The notes under the pieces: generated by a model
Database searches by the model: none
Told to the model about the DNA's origin: nothing
What the model saw: the letters and a program-made list of their open reading frames with translations, nothing else
Program-made: the position numbers and the translations under genes
NCBI GenBank assembly: GCA_011947345.1
Contig: JAAVTG010000721.1
Coordinates: 62,001-126,000 of the forward strand
Direction of reading: 5' to 3'
Length of the DNA: 64,000 nucleotides
Source of the DNA: Phytophthora quininea
Taxonomy: Eukaryota; Oomycota; Peronosporomycetes; Peronosporales; Peronosporaceae
Shown here: piece after piece, positions 11,932 through 21,896 of the stretch
Layout: each line of letters opens with the position of its first letter
Numbering within the stretch: the first letter of the stretch is position 1

Positions 11932-12920
11932 CTAGTGAGGCTGTGACGAAGTCTTCGGACCTTTTCTTCTCGGTGCGGACCCACAACTTGGTGTGAAACT
12001 CGAGTCGAGACTCTGGTAGTAAGATATCCCCAATGTCCGGGTTGGGAAGCTTATTGGCCGAGATGGTCTTGTCATCGACCATGTTGACGTATTTCGCGTA
12101 GACTTTGAGCTCTTCTGACTGTAGTGTCTGCAGGTAATTGAAGACACGCAGGGGAGTCGGCGGAGCTCCCAGGAAGATGGCCGAAGTCTATTTGGTAAAT
12201 TGACAAGTGATCTATTCTCTGCTGGAGCCCGGCTTGGGGTCCAGCTGTGCTTGGTTGGCTGGCATTCCAGTCAACACGGTTGTCGTTATTGTCAACGCGG
12301 TTGTCGTTATCATTAACACGGCTGTCGTTAGTGTCAACACGTTTGGCGTTATTGCAGTGAACCAAGGACTCGTTATGCACGAGACCAGCAGCTTGGCAGC
12401 GGTGCAGCTAGCTTGGCTGGCTGAGTACGCCTCGCACTACACTGACTGTCTCACGAGATTCGACGGGGTTGTCTGTAGGCCAAGCATCGACCAGATCTCG
12501 TAGGTCGAAAATTCCTTGCTCAAGTAATGGCGCAGAGTGCCTTCAAACTTGACCAGATAGTCCTTGTAGAACTTGTAGTTGCTGCTCTTCTTGAGCGAGT
12601 CGCCGAACTACTGCCCAGTTTTAAGCCCGTTTTGACTTGCTCCGGAGACCACACCGATCGAGCCAGTCGTCGACTTGCGCCCACTTGGGTGTCTCTATGG
12701 TTGCACTCAACTTGGCAACAATCGAAGACAGGACGGGAATGCTGACACGCTCTTCTGAGTCCATTTCGTTGTTGGTTCTCAGATTCCGACCAGGACCGAA
12801 AGAGTCGATGGCGCTGGCGGTTGATATCGTGAGCGAGTTTGTCGTGTCTGCTTGGACGACAAAGGTGAAGCCGGTGAAGCAGAGGATGATTGTGGCGAGG
12901 AGAAAATGAGAAGGAGACAT
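11932..12920 (-). pseudogene. RxLR-dEER effector (RNLR...SEER), frameshifted and truncated by LINE B
   Basis: The start is the ATG at 12918-12920. The first 99 residues are open: signal peptide, RNLR at about 45-48, SEER at about 55-58, then IPVLSSIVAKL and a KWAQVDDWLDR W-helix. A frame change near 12630 moves the Y-helix (YKFYKDYLVKFEG) to another frame, followed by a stop. Downstream the WY sequence is interrupted by 21-bp tandem repeats (12270-12353), then resumes with an ELKVYAKYVNMVDDKT block and a KRSEDFVTASLEL end directly against LINE B. Inr/FPR-like promoter DNA lies upstream. Role by family: secreted host-translocated effector; this copy is dead. Confidence 0.8.
12270..12353. repeat. 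Four 21-bp tandem repeats
   Basis: Four imperfect units (12270-12290, 12291-12311, 12312-12332, 12333-12353) around a GTCAACACGGTTGTCGTTATT core. On the minus strand they read as an Asn/Asp-rich heptapeptide repeat (DNDNRVD type). They lie inside a block whose flanks are homologous to 20412-20920. Confidence 0.85.
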
Positions 12921-12977
12921 GATCCCGCTCTTGGGAGCTCTTGGCAGAACTTTAGGCTGTTGTTGAACGGAGGGCGA

Positions 12978-12993
12978 AAACCAAAATGAGTCC
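12978..12993 (-). promoter_or_regulatory. Inr/FPR-like oomycete core promoter
   Basis: On the minus strand GACTCATTTTGGTTTT matches the oomycete initiator consensus (GCTCATTYYNCAWTTT) at most positions and lies about 60-70 bp before the effector ATG at 12920. The FPR half is weak. Confidence 0.5.
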
Positions 12994-13019
12994 TTTCATC
13001 AGCGGTGAAGGTGATTTGG

Positions 13020-13569
13020 AGTGGCGCCACTAGATACTGTTAACAAATACCGTCCATTTCTTATAACAGCTTGAAAGTCGGTCAAATGATGACGATACCT
13101 CTGCTCGCAATACATTCCACATATTGTGGCTTTCATTTGTTTTGGCAAATCGGAGGCCCCGAGAGCCGCTTTATCTGGCCCGATTTACGAAACAGGACAG
13201 TTTTAGCTATATCCGAGGCCGATTTGATAGACACTTGCCGAAATTGCCGCTTTTCAGCGGCAATAGTGAGCTCGTGGGAAATATTCCCCACCTTCTGTTT
13301 TAAAGCCATTCAGAAGCACTTAGAAGGTCGCTTGAGTATACCTACCCCAATCATTCATCCAAGAGCATTGCATTCATACAGCGTGACCATAATAGCAAAA
13401 CAACTTGACCTCAGCTTGTATCTTATACTCCCATCCAAGGCCCGATTTATTTAAATCTGACTCAGAAATAAGCACTAAATCAGACGGGCATTTTGGTTGA
13501 AAACCACAATATACGGACGTGTAATTAGTCATCTTTGAGGTAAGGCATGTCTTCCCATCCGCCACAGCC
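13020..13569. other. AT-rich stretch with an unassigned ORF
   Basis: A plus ORF at 13071-13454 (127 aa, aromatic-rich) and a minus ORF at 13374-13586 are open but have no recognised motif and no nearby promoter signal. I treat it as intergenic. Confidence 0.3.
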
Positions 13570-13690
13570 AGGCAGCAATTGAACACACGACGGGGATGTC
13601 GACCCGCTCTTTGAAGTTGATTTCGTTGTTGGCTTTCAGGTTAAACCTGGACCGAACACCGTAGTGGATGCAAGTCTTCGGATGGTTCGA
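13570..13690 (-). pseudogene. RxLR-dEER N-terminal scrap
   Basis: The minus translation gives FNLKANNEINFKERVDIPVV, aligning with the RNLRTNNEMDSEERVSIP region of the effector at 12920. The RxLR and dEER positions are recognisable but altered (FNLK, KER). It has no signal peptide and only a few residues after the motif. A relic. Confidence 0.6.
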
Positions 13691-13739
13691 CCCGACCGAT
13701 TTTGGTCAACCTCCGATCGCTAGACGGAGACGTAATTCT

Positions 13740-14210
13740 TCAGTTAGAAGCTGATACATTATGTGGGATGTCCTCTACGAAGGATTTAAGAGACCTTGTT
13801 CTGTGTGATTTTTCCGATATCTACTGTGAGAATGTGCTCACAGTCGATTCAAGATTATAGTTTCTTAAAGAGCTGAATCCTACCATCCAAACCTGTATTC
13901 GCCCTGTAGGATATCGAAACAGTCGAATACTTTTTTTTCACACGCTAAGGAACGACAGTCGCTTCCAGGAAACTACGGCAGAAATGCCAAATATTTCCAA
14001 TCTGCTGAATTTGTAGAAGATGCACTAGCACTTTTCTACCAACACGCACACGAGCTCCATTGGAACCGCTCAACTGTTCTAGATGTGATACAGAAACTTG
14101 GCCTTGTTCCGCCGCAAAACAATAATCAAGAATCGATGTAGCACGCGTAGAAGGCACGAACGTAACTCTTAGCATATTCATCTAAGCACTTAATCAATTG
14201 AATGTTCTTT
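13740..14210 (+). mobile_element. LINE 3' fragment (plus strand)
   Basis: The plus-strand sequence matches the C-terminal coding region of LINE B/C: FLKELNPTIQTCIRP, then RFQETTAEMPNISNLLN, and an end resembling the LINE 3' terminus (TTAATCAATTGAATG) near 14200. It has many stops and internal deletions. It is more diverged than copies B and C, so older. Confidence 0.75.
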
Positions 14211-14214
14211 TCGA

Positions 14215-14590
14215 TCGATTTTGATCTTCGCAGAAGGTCAGGATGCGCTGAAGCAAGTATCCTACCTACGAGGTCTAGTCAACGCTTGGTCTTCAGACGA
14301 CCTGGTCGAATATCTTGAAGCAGTCGGACGAGCTCAAAATCTACGCATACGTCGACATAGTCGACGACGATTGTCTAAACAACACAAAAAAACGCCCAGC
14401 CCATCCATCGAGGACGTCTTTTACCAGTGTTTTGGCTCGAGTTTGAGTTCAGGCTGCGTCTTGGCACCGCGATAAAAAGGTCCGAAGACTTCACTAACCC
14501 CTCCTGGGACTGACTGGGGAAACAGGGTCAGAGCTCATCGAGCACGTTACCTACTGCTACTCTAAGGGTTTCTGAATGCTTCTTAGCCGG
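14215..14590 (+). pseudogene. RxLR effector C-terminal relic
   Basis: Scattered over two plus frames are SNILKQSDELKIYAYVDIVDDD and FEFRLRLGTAIKRSEDF, matching the WY C-terminal half of the neighbouring effectors, then GLTGETGSELIEHVTY, the conserved C-terminal block. No N-terminus is present; LINE DNA precedes it. Confidence 0.65.
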
Positions 14591-14719
14591 AACTTGCTGA
14601 TGTCGTTGAGGTATTCCTGAAATGGCTAGGAATTAAAAAAACGAACTAGACTCAGAAGACGAAAACAATGCAGTGAGCTCGTTGTTGCTTCCCATGGCGA
14701 CTTATTTCTGTCATCATAA

Positions 14720-15160
14720 TCATTTAATGAGCATCACGGCATTGAGGTAGTTTTGGAAGTATCTGTAGTGGCAGCAAGCCATCGGACCAGCAAAACTCCT
14801 CTCACAAGCTGCGACTGCAACGGACGCCGTGTCCGTTGCACGATGCATAAGTAGCAAAGCAAAACCAACAAGTAGGAAACCAACCGAAACCACTACAAAG
14901 TAGTTATCGGGCAGTGCATATAAGAGAACAGAATTCAACAAGCTTCGAGTTCTCAAGCAAGCGTCGGAAGACATTACAGTATCGAATGTTTCTGCAATCC
15001 ATCGATTTTTTTCCCGTTTTGCCTGTGAGACCAAGCGAAGCCCTAACGTGAGTTTTACTTCGCGCAATCGCAAAAGGTATTGGTTACCAAGGTGAGTTTC
15101 TGGGCTGCGATGAAAAGATCCTAAGAGTATATCAAGAGCTGGTTGGGAGTCGACTAACAC
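14720..15160 (-). CDS. Hypothetical protein with one membrane-like segment
   Basis: A 146-aa open frame with no recognised family. Residues 80-105 (NYFVVVSVGFLLVGFALLL) would make a transmembrane helix, preceded by a basic Lys/Arg-rich segment. No Inr/FPR element was recognised upstream. It sits between two plus-strand effector relics and could be a chance frame. Confidence 0.25.
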   Translation of the reverse strand: MLVDSQPALDILLGSFHRSPETHLGNQYLLRLREVKLTLGLRLVSQAKREKNRWIAETFDTVMSSDACLRTRSLLNSVLLYALPDNYFVVVSVGFLLVGFALLLMHRATDTASVAVAACERSFAGPMACCHYRYFQNYLNAVMLIK

Positions 15161-15169
15161 GTCAACGAT

Positions 15170-15480
15170 ACCCTTCTCGCAACATCTCGACCACTACTGA
15201 AGACGACAGGAAAGATAATATCAAGATTCCTATTGTGTCGTGAATTGTTGCAAATTGGAAGGGGGCGAAACAGCTCAAGGAGGCCACGATGTGAAAGAAA
15301 TTCGGCAACTGAAGGAGTTAAAGCTGTCTAAAATTCTTGGCAATAGACTTACGAAGGAAAAAAAGGTCTACAAAGTTACTTGAAACAGTTCGAAGGCCGA
15401 TTCGTGACGTACCTGCAACACGATCTCCCCACTCCTGTTGTCCGTTACATCCTCAGAGTGGAGCTACATATGCGCACGCT
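15170..15480 (+). pseudogene. RxLR effector relic (RNIS...DDRKDNIKIP)
   Basis: The plus frames show RNISTTTEDDRKDNIKIPIV (an RxLR-like tetrapeptide, acidic run and degenerate dEER), then ANWKGAKQLKEA, and in another frame YLKQFEGRFVTYLQHDLP, the Y-helix of the first WY module. Several stops and frame changes are present, and there is no signal peptide or C-terminus. It most resembles the effector at 20988-21710. Confidence 0.6.
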
Positions 15481-17183
15481 CCATCGCTCTATTTGAAATG
15501 GAAAGTGTGTGCAGTGTATACAGTGTAGATATCTGCTTCAATACGCCACAGAGATCAGTCCCAACTGAATACAACTTTCTGTTGCAGATAAGACTACAAA
15601 AACATTGTAATGTAACTCTGATCAAGTGCACACAAAATGCTACTTATAGCCATGCATGTATTTCGACAGCAGTCTCCGTCAACGACAATAGCACTTGCGT
15701 GTAACTGTCGTGATATCTAACTACTGTCACGTGCACAGGAGCACGCAAATGCAGTACATGTACTGAAGCAACACATGTGAAATGAGTAGTCTCTCGTGTA
15801 GTGCTTTCAGTCACACACATACGTGTAGTTTTTCCATACAAACGTGTTAACAACTGCTGATAGCCTGCCATTTCCGCGGTAATCAAGCGGTCAGTACACC
15901 ATGAACCGTTGTCCAGGACACACGTAATGCAGTTGAGAGAGTACTATTTAACCACTTGGCGATACCGTGGCTTTTGTTTCTTTCGCGGAGCACACGTGAA
16001 GCATGTATCCAGCTTCTACATCGTGTAGACGTGTCTGTGTGTCACGCAAAACCGTCTAACGTTGTCGTGGGGTCAGTAATCATCCTATGTAACCATCAAT
16101 CAACTGCTGCCACCTACACGGTATACATGAGCGCGCAGCATGCGGTACATGTGCGGTAATGGCGTACACACGCATGCACAACATTCTATCATGCAAACGT
16201 GCCGACCAATGAACATAGCTGTCGATACGTTCGGCCGTTCTCCACGCCAGTATGGCCAGTGCTAGAGCGCGGCAATATCCAGGACCCGCGTGAAACAGGC
16301 AAAAGAGACCAAATAAACCGCGGGTTTATGCATGGCTGTTTCGTTTCAGCCGGGATGCATATGTGCAGTGCATGTCTAGCATCGACATCATGTAGATGTG
16401 TCTGTTGGCATGGAAAATGTGATCATGCTGGTCGTACGACAGCAATCAGCATCAACATAGGCAGCACGAATGTCTATCGTCGTGCGTTCGACAATCAACC
16501 CAATTCAGACGTTAACACAGACGTGTCTGCAAATGATGGTACTAAACGGGTGCAGTACATGCCGTAGGCTACAGAATATCGCACATGACGTGTTTGAAAT
16601 CGACGTGCCCGGCGCGAATACTGTTCCCAAGTCGTGGTATTGATAACTACAGCTCCCACGGGGGCGAATAGCAGTGGTTCTAGTTTATAGAGAGCGACCC
16701 AAGCAGCTAACGCCATCGCATAGCCAGTGATAGCGTTCATCAACCAATAGGCATTCCACCCAACGGATTAATTCTTGGCGTGTAACCTGGGTAGAAATTC
16801 GGGTAACCTTACATATACTCAACATTCGAGACACATCGTACAGTACAGCGAAAACAGTAGATGCGGTGGACCTACAAATCAATGTAAAAACCTGGACTGT
16901 GAACCATATATTCCCAGCCTAAATCGGAGACGATCTAGTGTAGTTGTACCAATCTGCGGAAACGACACATAGAAAATAGTATACTACCGACGGCAACGCT
17001 AAAAACTTTGATGTCATAACGCACCCTACAAAATTTCACTGCATTTGTATGACAACTGTGTTTTCGTATTTTTATTTACTGAAATATATTATTTCGGTTT
17101 TCTATAAACGTCTACGTCAATAGGGAGCACAGGTTCAATTCATAAGGCAGGGTTATGGGTGGTCTGTGTGTGCGCAACACTGC
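15481..17183. other. 1.7-kb non-coding stretch rich in ACGTGT/ACATGT words
   Basis: No gene or transposon domain was recognised. Roughly 15 words of the type ACGTGT, ACATGT or CACGTG occur at 15710-16600, including AGACGTGTCT near 16027 and 16517 and a variant near 16393. A segment near 16005-16040 is partly repeated near 16365-16405. The DNA becomes AT-rich at 16980-17110. Confidence 0.5.
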
Positions 17184-17363
17184 CGCCGCTGTCCGCTCGC
17201 TGCCCGCCCCGGAATCGCCGCGCTCCTCGCTCGCTTGCTCCGGCCGCTTGCTCTTGAGAAATGCGTCCGAAAGTCGGCCAGGTCCCGCCTCCCGCTAAAA
17301 TACGAAGTCGCTACTGTAGGTTCCATCACGGTCTAGACGGTTCGTCACACACGCAATATATAA
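17184..17363. repeat. Left half of a dispersed repeat split by the Helitron
   Basis: This is homologous, in inverted orientation, to about 38935-39090; the right half continues at 20132-20245. Together they form one sequence in the copy at 38818-39090, which therefore serves as an empty insertion site. Confidence 0.88.
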
Positions 17364-17389
17364 TCTTAAGACTACTACTAAAGACTTGC

Positions 17390-17582
17390 TGTCTGTCCGT
17401 TTGTCTGTCAGTCTGTCGGTCGGTCCGTCGCCGAGTTTCGATGGACAAGATCCGGCGCTGCCATTGGCTGCCGAGCGCCAGCGACGGCGGCGCCCATTCG
17501 CCGAAAAGAGTTTCGGCCAATCGCTGCCGAGCGGAGCGAAGGCGGCCGAGACGTGGACCACACCAATAGTAGGGTGGTCCAC
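17390..17582. repeat. Helitron 5' subterminal region: CTGT-rich tract and inverted repeat
   Basis: A CTGT/CGGT-rich tract (17390-17430) is followed by GC-rich DNA and a GTGGACCAC/GTGGTCCAC inverted repeat (17553-17561 and 17574-17582). The GGTCCACAC word recurs near the Helitron 3' end (about 20074), suggesting matched subterminal elements. Confidence 0.65.
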
Positions 17583-17663
17583 ACCAAACGTACTTAATGA
17601 AGAGGTCGACAGTAGTCCCCCATACACATAGTCCACACACAGCCAAAACCAAACGCGATAGAG

Positions 17664-19877
17664 CGTGGGAACGTTACCTGCGCTCGCTTGCGAAGACGAT
17701 GCTATACAAGGACATCCCCAAGGAGTTCGTTTGGAAAGAGAAGCAGTGGGTTCGGCGCAAGCAGTAGAGAGGCACTAGAAAGAATAATCCATGTAACCTC
17801 CCCGACGCCGAGAAGTTTTTCCTCCGAATATTGCTCTGTAATCGAAGAGAGCCTACATCGTTCGAGAGTTTACGGACAGTTAACAGTGTCGTATGTCCCA
17901 CGTTTTGGGACGCAGCGTTACAATTGGGATATCTTGACAACGATCAAGAGTGGATTGCATGCATAACAGAGGCTGCAAGTTTTCAGATGCCAAACCAACT
18001 TCGATAGCTCTTCAGTACACTGTTAGTGTACTCGATGCCAAGAGATGTCCGTGGGTTGTGGGACCAATTCTATGAGGAATTGAATTGGGATATAGCGCAT
18101 AAGCACCGGAACCTCCCCGAGTCTACACGAGAGACTGTGGTGATGTTTGAGACGCTAAAAAGCGTGAACGATTTGCTAAAGGTGAGTGGGTATGCTGTGA
18201 CCGATTTTGACCTTCCGCAGTTGAGTGATTTCCCGAGTTTGGTTCGAGAGTCTCTTCTCGACAACAATCTCATACGCCGCGAGAAAAGCTACAGCGCAAG
18301 GACATTGGAGGCTATTGTTCGCGACGAGGCCAAACTCAACGAAGGGCAGAAAGCCGTATTCGATCAGATCATACAAGCCGTCGAAGCCGAGTTAGGACAT
18401 GGGATATCGACGACCAGCGCTTCGCGTAACGACGGGGGCAGTTCATCCACGCGGGAAATTTCACAAAAGCTTTTCTTTGTTGATGGGCCTGGTGGAACGG
18501 GAAAGTCTACGCTACTTCAATACATTTTGGCCAGGGTGTGTCTGGATGGGAAGATTGCACTTGCTGTTGCATCCAGTGGAATTGCATCTCTGCTTCTCAT
18601 GGGCGGGCGTACGGCGCATTCTACTGTCAAAATTCCGCTGAAACTGGACAAGGATTCTACGTGTTCGATTTTCAAACAGTCGCACCTGCGCAAGCTTATC
18701 CAGCAGACCAGCTTGGTCATTTGGGATGAAGCTCCGATGACCCATCGCCACGCGTTTGCGGCTATCGACCGAATGCTACGGGACATTGTGGATAACCCCA
18801 GGGAGCCTTTCGGTGGAAAGGTTTTTGTTCTCTCAGGAGGTGTCTGCCAGATCCTTCCTGTCGTGAAGAGAGGCACGCCTGCAGAAACGATCAACGCATG
18901 TATAAAGGAATCGCCTCTGTGGAGACACTTTTTACAGGTTCGGTTAACACAGAACATGCGCATTGGGAGCGAGGGGACAGGAGAAAGCGACGAGAATATC
19001 CTCTCTTTCTCTGAATTTTTGCTTGCCGTTGGAGAGGGTCGGCACGAAAAACGTGCGGATCTTGGCAATGACTACATCAAGGTTCCTGCTGATATGCTGA
19101 TCCCGAATCCTCCTGTAGAAGACGACGAGGACGAGGAAATAGCTCCAGGGGCAATACCAAGGGTATGACCCGCATCATTGACGCAATGTATGCCGACATT
19201 GCCAATCCAGAGGTTGCGAGTGATGAATATTTTGCCAGTCGGACCATTTTGACGACTACGAACGAGACGGTACGGAGAATCAACGAGGCAGTCGCAGCTC
19301 GACTTCCGGAGACAGCGCGGGAGTATTTGTCGGTAGACTCGGTGGAGGATGATGACGGAACGTTTTTCGAGCAGGAGTTCCTCCACTCGGTGAACATGAA
19401 CGGGATTCCACCTCACAGACTGTTGCTTAAGAAGGGCATCCCCATCATGATGATGAGAAATCTGAACCTGGATCTTGGACTGTGCAACGGAACGCGTCTA
19501 CGAATCGTCGACTTGAAGGACCACGTCATTAGAGCAACAATTATGACTGGAGAACGAAGAGGCCAAGAAGTACTCATCCCGAGAATTATGTTCGTGAGCG
19601 ACGACGACAACTCCGATTTCCCCTTCCGGCTACGACGAAAGCAGTTCCCCGTGCAACCAGCATTCGCCATGACGATTAACAAGGCCCAAGGTCAGACGGT
19701 GTTAAACTTGGGGCTGTACTTGGCTTCCCGTGCTTTTCGCATGGCCAGTTGTATGTGGCGTTGTCTCGCGTGACCTCTCGAAGCAAGTTCAAGGCATTGA
19801 TTGAGTATCCAGAGTTCGTAGACCCGGACGGAGGAGTGCACACGAGAAACATCGTGTACACGCAGATTTTCGATTAG
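17664..19877 (+). pseudogene. Helitron Pif1-like helicase, 3' part of Rep/helicase
   Basis: The remnant opens with LYKDIPKEFVWKEKQWV, typical of the linker before the Helitron helicase, with stops at about 17767 and 18004. The long frame to 19168 carries a Walker A motif (GPGGTGKST), Walker B (VIWDEAPM) and VRLTQNMR. A further frame from 19165 carries MTRIIDAMYADI, NGTRLRI, and QPAFAMTINKAQGQT, the conserved helicase motif. After one more frame change near 19735, GQLYVALSRV leads to the end FD and a TAG at 19875-19877. The N-terminal HUH endonuclease is missing. It would unwind DNA during rolling-circle transposition if intact. Confidence 0.9.
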
Positions 19878-20131
19878 GAGTCAAGGTGCATTTCTAGGCT
19901 AGATGTAGTAGCTTGCCACTGCGAACTAGAACCTAGCTTTATGTTGGACAAATGGCACTTGGCAATTTTCATGTGTTTATAAAGTATTTTATACGCCTGT
20001 ATGTTTTAGATTGCACTACTTAGTAGTTCGTGTAAAAGCTAAATCATCCCGCCGGAGCGAAGCGGAGGCAGGCGGTCCACACAGCTGCATCGAACCATAA
20101 CCACCGCCGCGTAGCGGCGGCGCTCGGCTAG

Positions 20132-20245
20132 TTTAATGACGATAGGTGGGATGCAGGCAAAGGAGCGGAAAAATGACGTATCGCTGCGAACTGACACACA
20201 GACGGACAGCGTACGGCCTTATTACGAAGCACAATGATACGATGA
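20132..20245. repeat. Right half of the dispersed repeat split by the Helitron
   Basis: It continues 17184-17363. The inverted match at 38818-38935 includes the ACACAGACGGACAGCGTACGG segment. Confidence 0.85.
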
Positions 20246-20371
20246 TGATGATACGACGATGATGATACGGTGATGATGATACGGTGATGATGATTGTAGA
20301 TAACAATGGAATACTCAGACCAGAGATTCCCATCGACTGGTCTGAATACTCAGACCAGATATTCCCATCGA
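20230..20371. repeat. GATGAT-type microsatellite and a 27-bp duplication
   Basis: ATGATGATACGRTG-type units run to about 20300. Then a 27-bp unit (AATACTCAGACCAGA followed by an ATTCCCATCGA end) occurs at 20310-20336 and again, with one mismatch, at 20345-20371. Confidence 0.8.
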
Positions 20372-20411
20372 TTTGCGTTATCGTCAATGCTCGTTGACGA
20401 AAGGGAGACAC

Positions 20412-20920
20412 TGCATTTTGTAGCCTCCAGGTAATTGAAGATACGATGGGGGAGTCGGCGGAGCTCGCAGAAAGTTGGCCGAAATCTACAGACGTCCCTG
20501 CCTAATTGGGAATCCTCAGCAACTGTGCTCCCTCTCAAAGCTGGTTCCGGCTTGCAGTAACGATTTGCTGTCCATTTACGTGAGTTGACGTGAGACGGTT
20601 GGGACGATTGTTGCGCAGAATGGATGGTTTCTCACTATTGACTCTGTCCAGAGTCTCTGCGTATCTGCCAACCTCGCAGTCTTTATTGCTCCCACCTTTT
20701 CCAACTAGGCGGGGACGTCTGCATTTGGTAAATTGACAAGTGATCTACTCTCTCCTGGGGCCTGGTTTGAGGTCCAGTTGTGTTGGCTGGCGCTCCAGTC
20801 AACAGTCAACACAAATGTCGTCATCATCAACAGCTGTCACGTTCGTTTGGCGTTATTGCAGTAAACTAGGACTCACTCACGAGGCCAGCTGCTTGACAGG
20901 CTGGGTACGCGACACCTTTG
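20412..20920. repeat. Upstream block shared with 12130-12430
   Basis: Segments at 20430-20500 and 20725-20900 are clearly homologous, in the same orientation, to 12130-12430: an AGGTAATTGAAGA stretch, a GTAAATTGACAAGTGATCTA stretch and the end of the tandem-repeat area. Here the block is the 5' flank of an effector gene; at 12 kb it lies within a broken effector of opposite orientation. The tandem repeats are shorter here. Confidence 0.7.
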
Positions 20921-20934
20921 GTTTGTCCGAAATG

Positions 20935-20950
20935 CTTCAGTCCGCAATTT
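20935..20950 (+). promoter_or_regulatory. Inr/FPR oomycete core promoter
   Basis: CTTCAGTCCGCAATTT matches GCTCATTYYNCAWTTT at 13 of 16 positions, including the CAWTTT FPR half. It lies 38-53 bp before the ATG at 20988, a normal distance for oomycete genes. Confidence 0.7.
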
Positions 20951-20987
20951 GTCGCTCAAGTCATAACAGCTCTCAACCCGCTCAACT

Positions 20988-21710
20988 ATGCATCTGCATC
21001 ACGTGCTGCTAGTACTGACAACCATTTACTTCGCTGGTCTCATAACGGCCAACCCAGATGAGATTTCTTCGGTGGCCTCACCTGATAACGTCGATAAGAC
21101 CCAGACACTCGGCCACTCGCGTAACTTGAGAGTCGACGGTGAAGAGAGAGTGGGAATTCCTGTTGTGTCGTCCCTGGCTGCGAAGATGAGAGCGGCCAAG
21201 GAGGCCAAGGAGACGGCCAAGGAGGCAGCCAAGTGGAAACAAGTCGACGACTGGTTCAACGAATTTCGGACACCGCACGAGGTCAAGGTCAATTTAAAGT
21301 TGGGGAACAAGCTTGGTGCAAAACTCCCGAAGAACAAGAACAGCAAGTTCTACCAGGCGTATTTGACCAAGTTTGAAGGGAGGTTCGACGATTTCTTGGA
21401 GAGAGATCTCCCGACGTACAACGTGTGGATGCTACTTGGCCTCGATAAATTCAAGACGATTAAAATCTTCAAGCGGATTAAAGACTCGAAGCGGTCGGAT
21501 GAAATCGAGATGTACGTAAAGTACGTCAACATGTTCGACAACAAAGCCATCGAGGCAGATAAACTGCCGAACCCCGATATATTTGAGGTCCTTTGGCCAG
21601 CTTCTAAATTCGAGTTCGTAGCGAAACTTGCGATTCGCACCTACATGAGGAGACCAGAAGAATACGTCAAAGCATCGCTTGGGCTGGCCGGCAAAACGGG
21701 GAGGAACTGA
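20988..21710 (+). CDS. RxLR-dEER WY-domain effector (RNLR...GEER), near-complete
   Basis: 240 aa. A signal peptide (about residues 1-21) precedes RNLR at 45-48 and GEER at 51-54. WY modules follow: KWKQVDDWFNE W-helix, KFYQAYLTKFEG Y-helix, VWMLLGLDK loop, EIEMYVKYVNMFDNK, then RRPEEYVKASLGL. These proteins are secreted and taken up by plant cells, where WY folds bind host targets; the target here is unknown. A core promoter sits 38-53 bp upstream. One oddity: the ORF stops at GKTGRN, but one base off-frame the conserved C-terminal block (ELTEHVNYRYF to 21775) continues, so the last ~20 family residues are lost or the base is a sequence error. It is the best candidate in the window for an expressed effector. 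Confidence 0.9.
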   Translation: MHLHHVLLVLTTIYFAGLITANPDEISSVASPDNVDKTQTLGHSRNLRVDGEERVGIPVVSSLAAKMRAAKEAKETAKEAAKWKQVDDWFNEFRTPHEVKVNLKLGNKLGAKLPKNKNSKFYQAYLTKFEGRFDDFLERDLPTYNVWMLLGLDKFKTIKIFKRIKDSKRSDEIEMYVKYVNMFDNKAIEADKLPNPDIFEVLWPASKFEFVAKLAIRTYMRRPEEYVKASLGLAGKTGRN

Positions 21711-21775
21711 CGGAGCACGTGAATTACCGGTACTTTAAGGGGTATCTGGATGACGTCGCTAAACCCTCTTCGTGA

Positions 21776-21896
21776 TCCATTTCCGGTGGATGGAAGCAGG
21801 AGTACAATCGTAATACAATACGAAATGGAGTGCTGCGCTAAATTTTCTGGACTTCATAGTGACCCGACAAAATTTCAACTGAGAGAAGCCAAGGAG
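21776..21896. other. Short spacer between effector and LINE C
   Basis: This is probable 3' flank of the effector at 20988-21710. I could not identify a matching target-site duplication for LINE C on its other side. Confidence 0.3.

Larger units (their letters stand above)
17364..20131 (+). mobile_element. Helitron, 2768 bp, helicase-only
   Basis: It starts with TC (17364-17365) directly after an A and ends with CTAG (20128-20131) directly before a T. A perfect 7-bp stem with a 3-nt loop (20104-20120) lies 7 bp before the end. The inverted paralogous locus near 38.93 kb reads straight through the A/T junction without the element, so both boundaries are fixed. Inside is a Pif1-like helicase remnant; no HUH Rep nuclease domain is visible, so the element is internally deleted and non-autonomous. 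Confidence 0.93.

Noticed and set aside
3102..11960. LINE B splitting a single effector into the pieces at 3.2 and 12 kb
   Set aside because: Both pieces contain the same K-R-P/S-E-E/D-x-x block, so they overlap and must come from two genes.
17295..17652. Thr/Arg/Asp-rich frames as genes
   Set aside because: They come from the CTGT-rich tract and GC-rich Helitron leader and have no homology.
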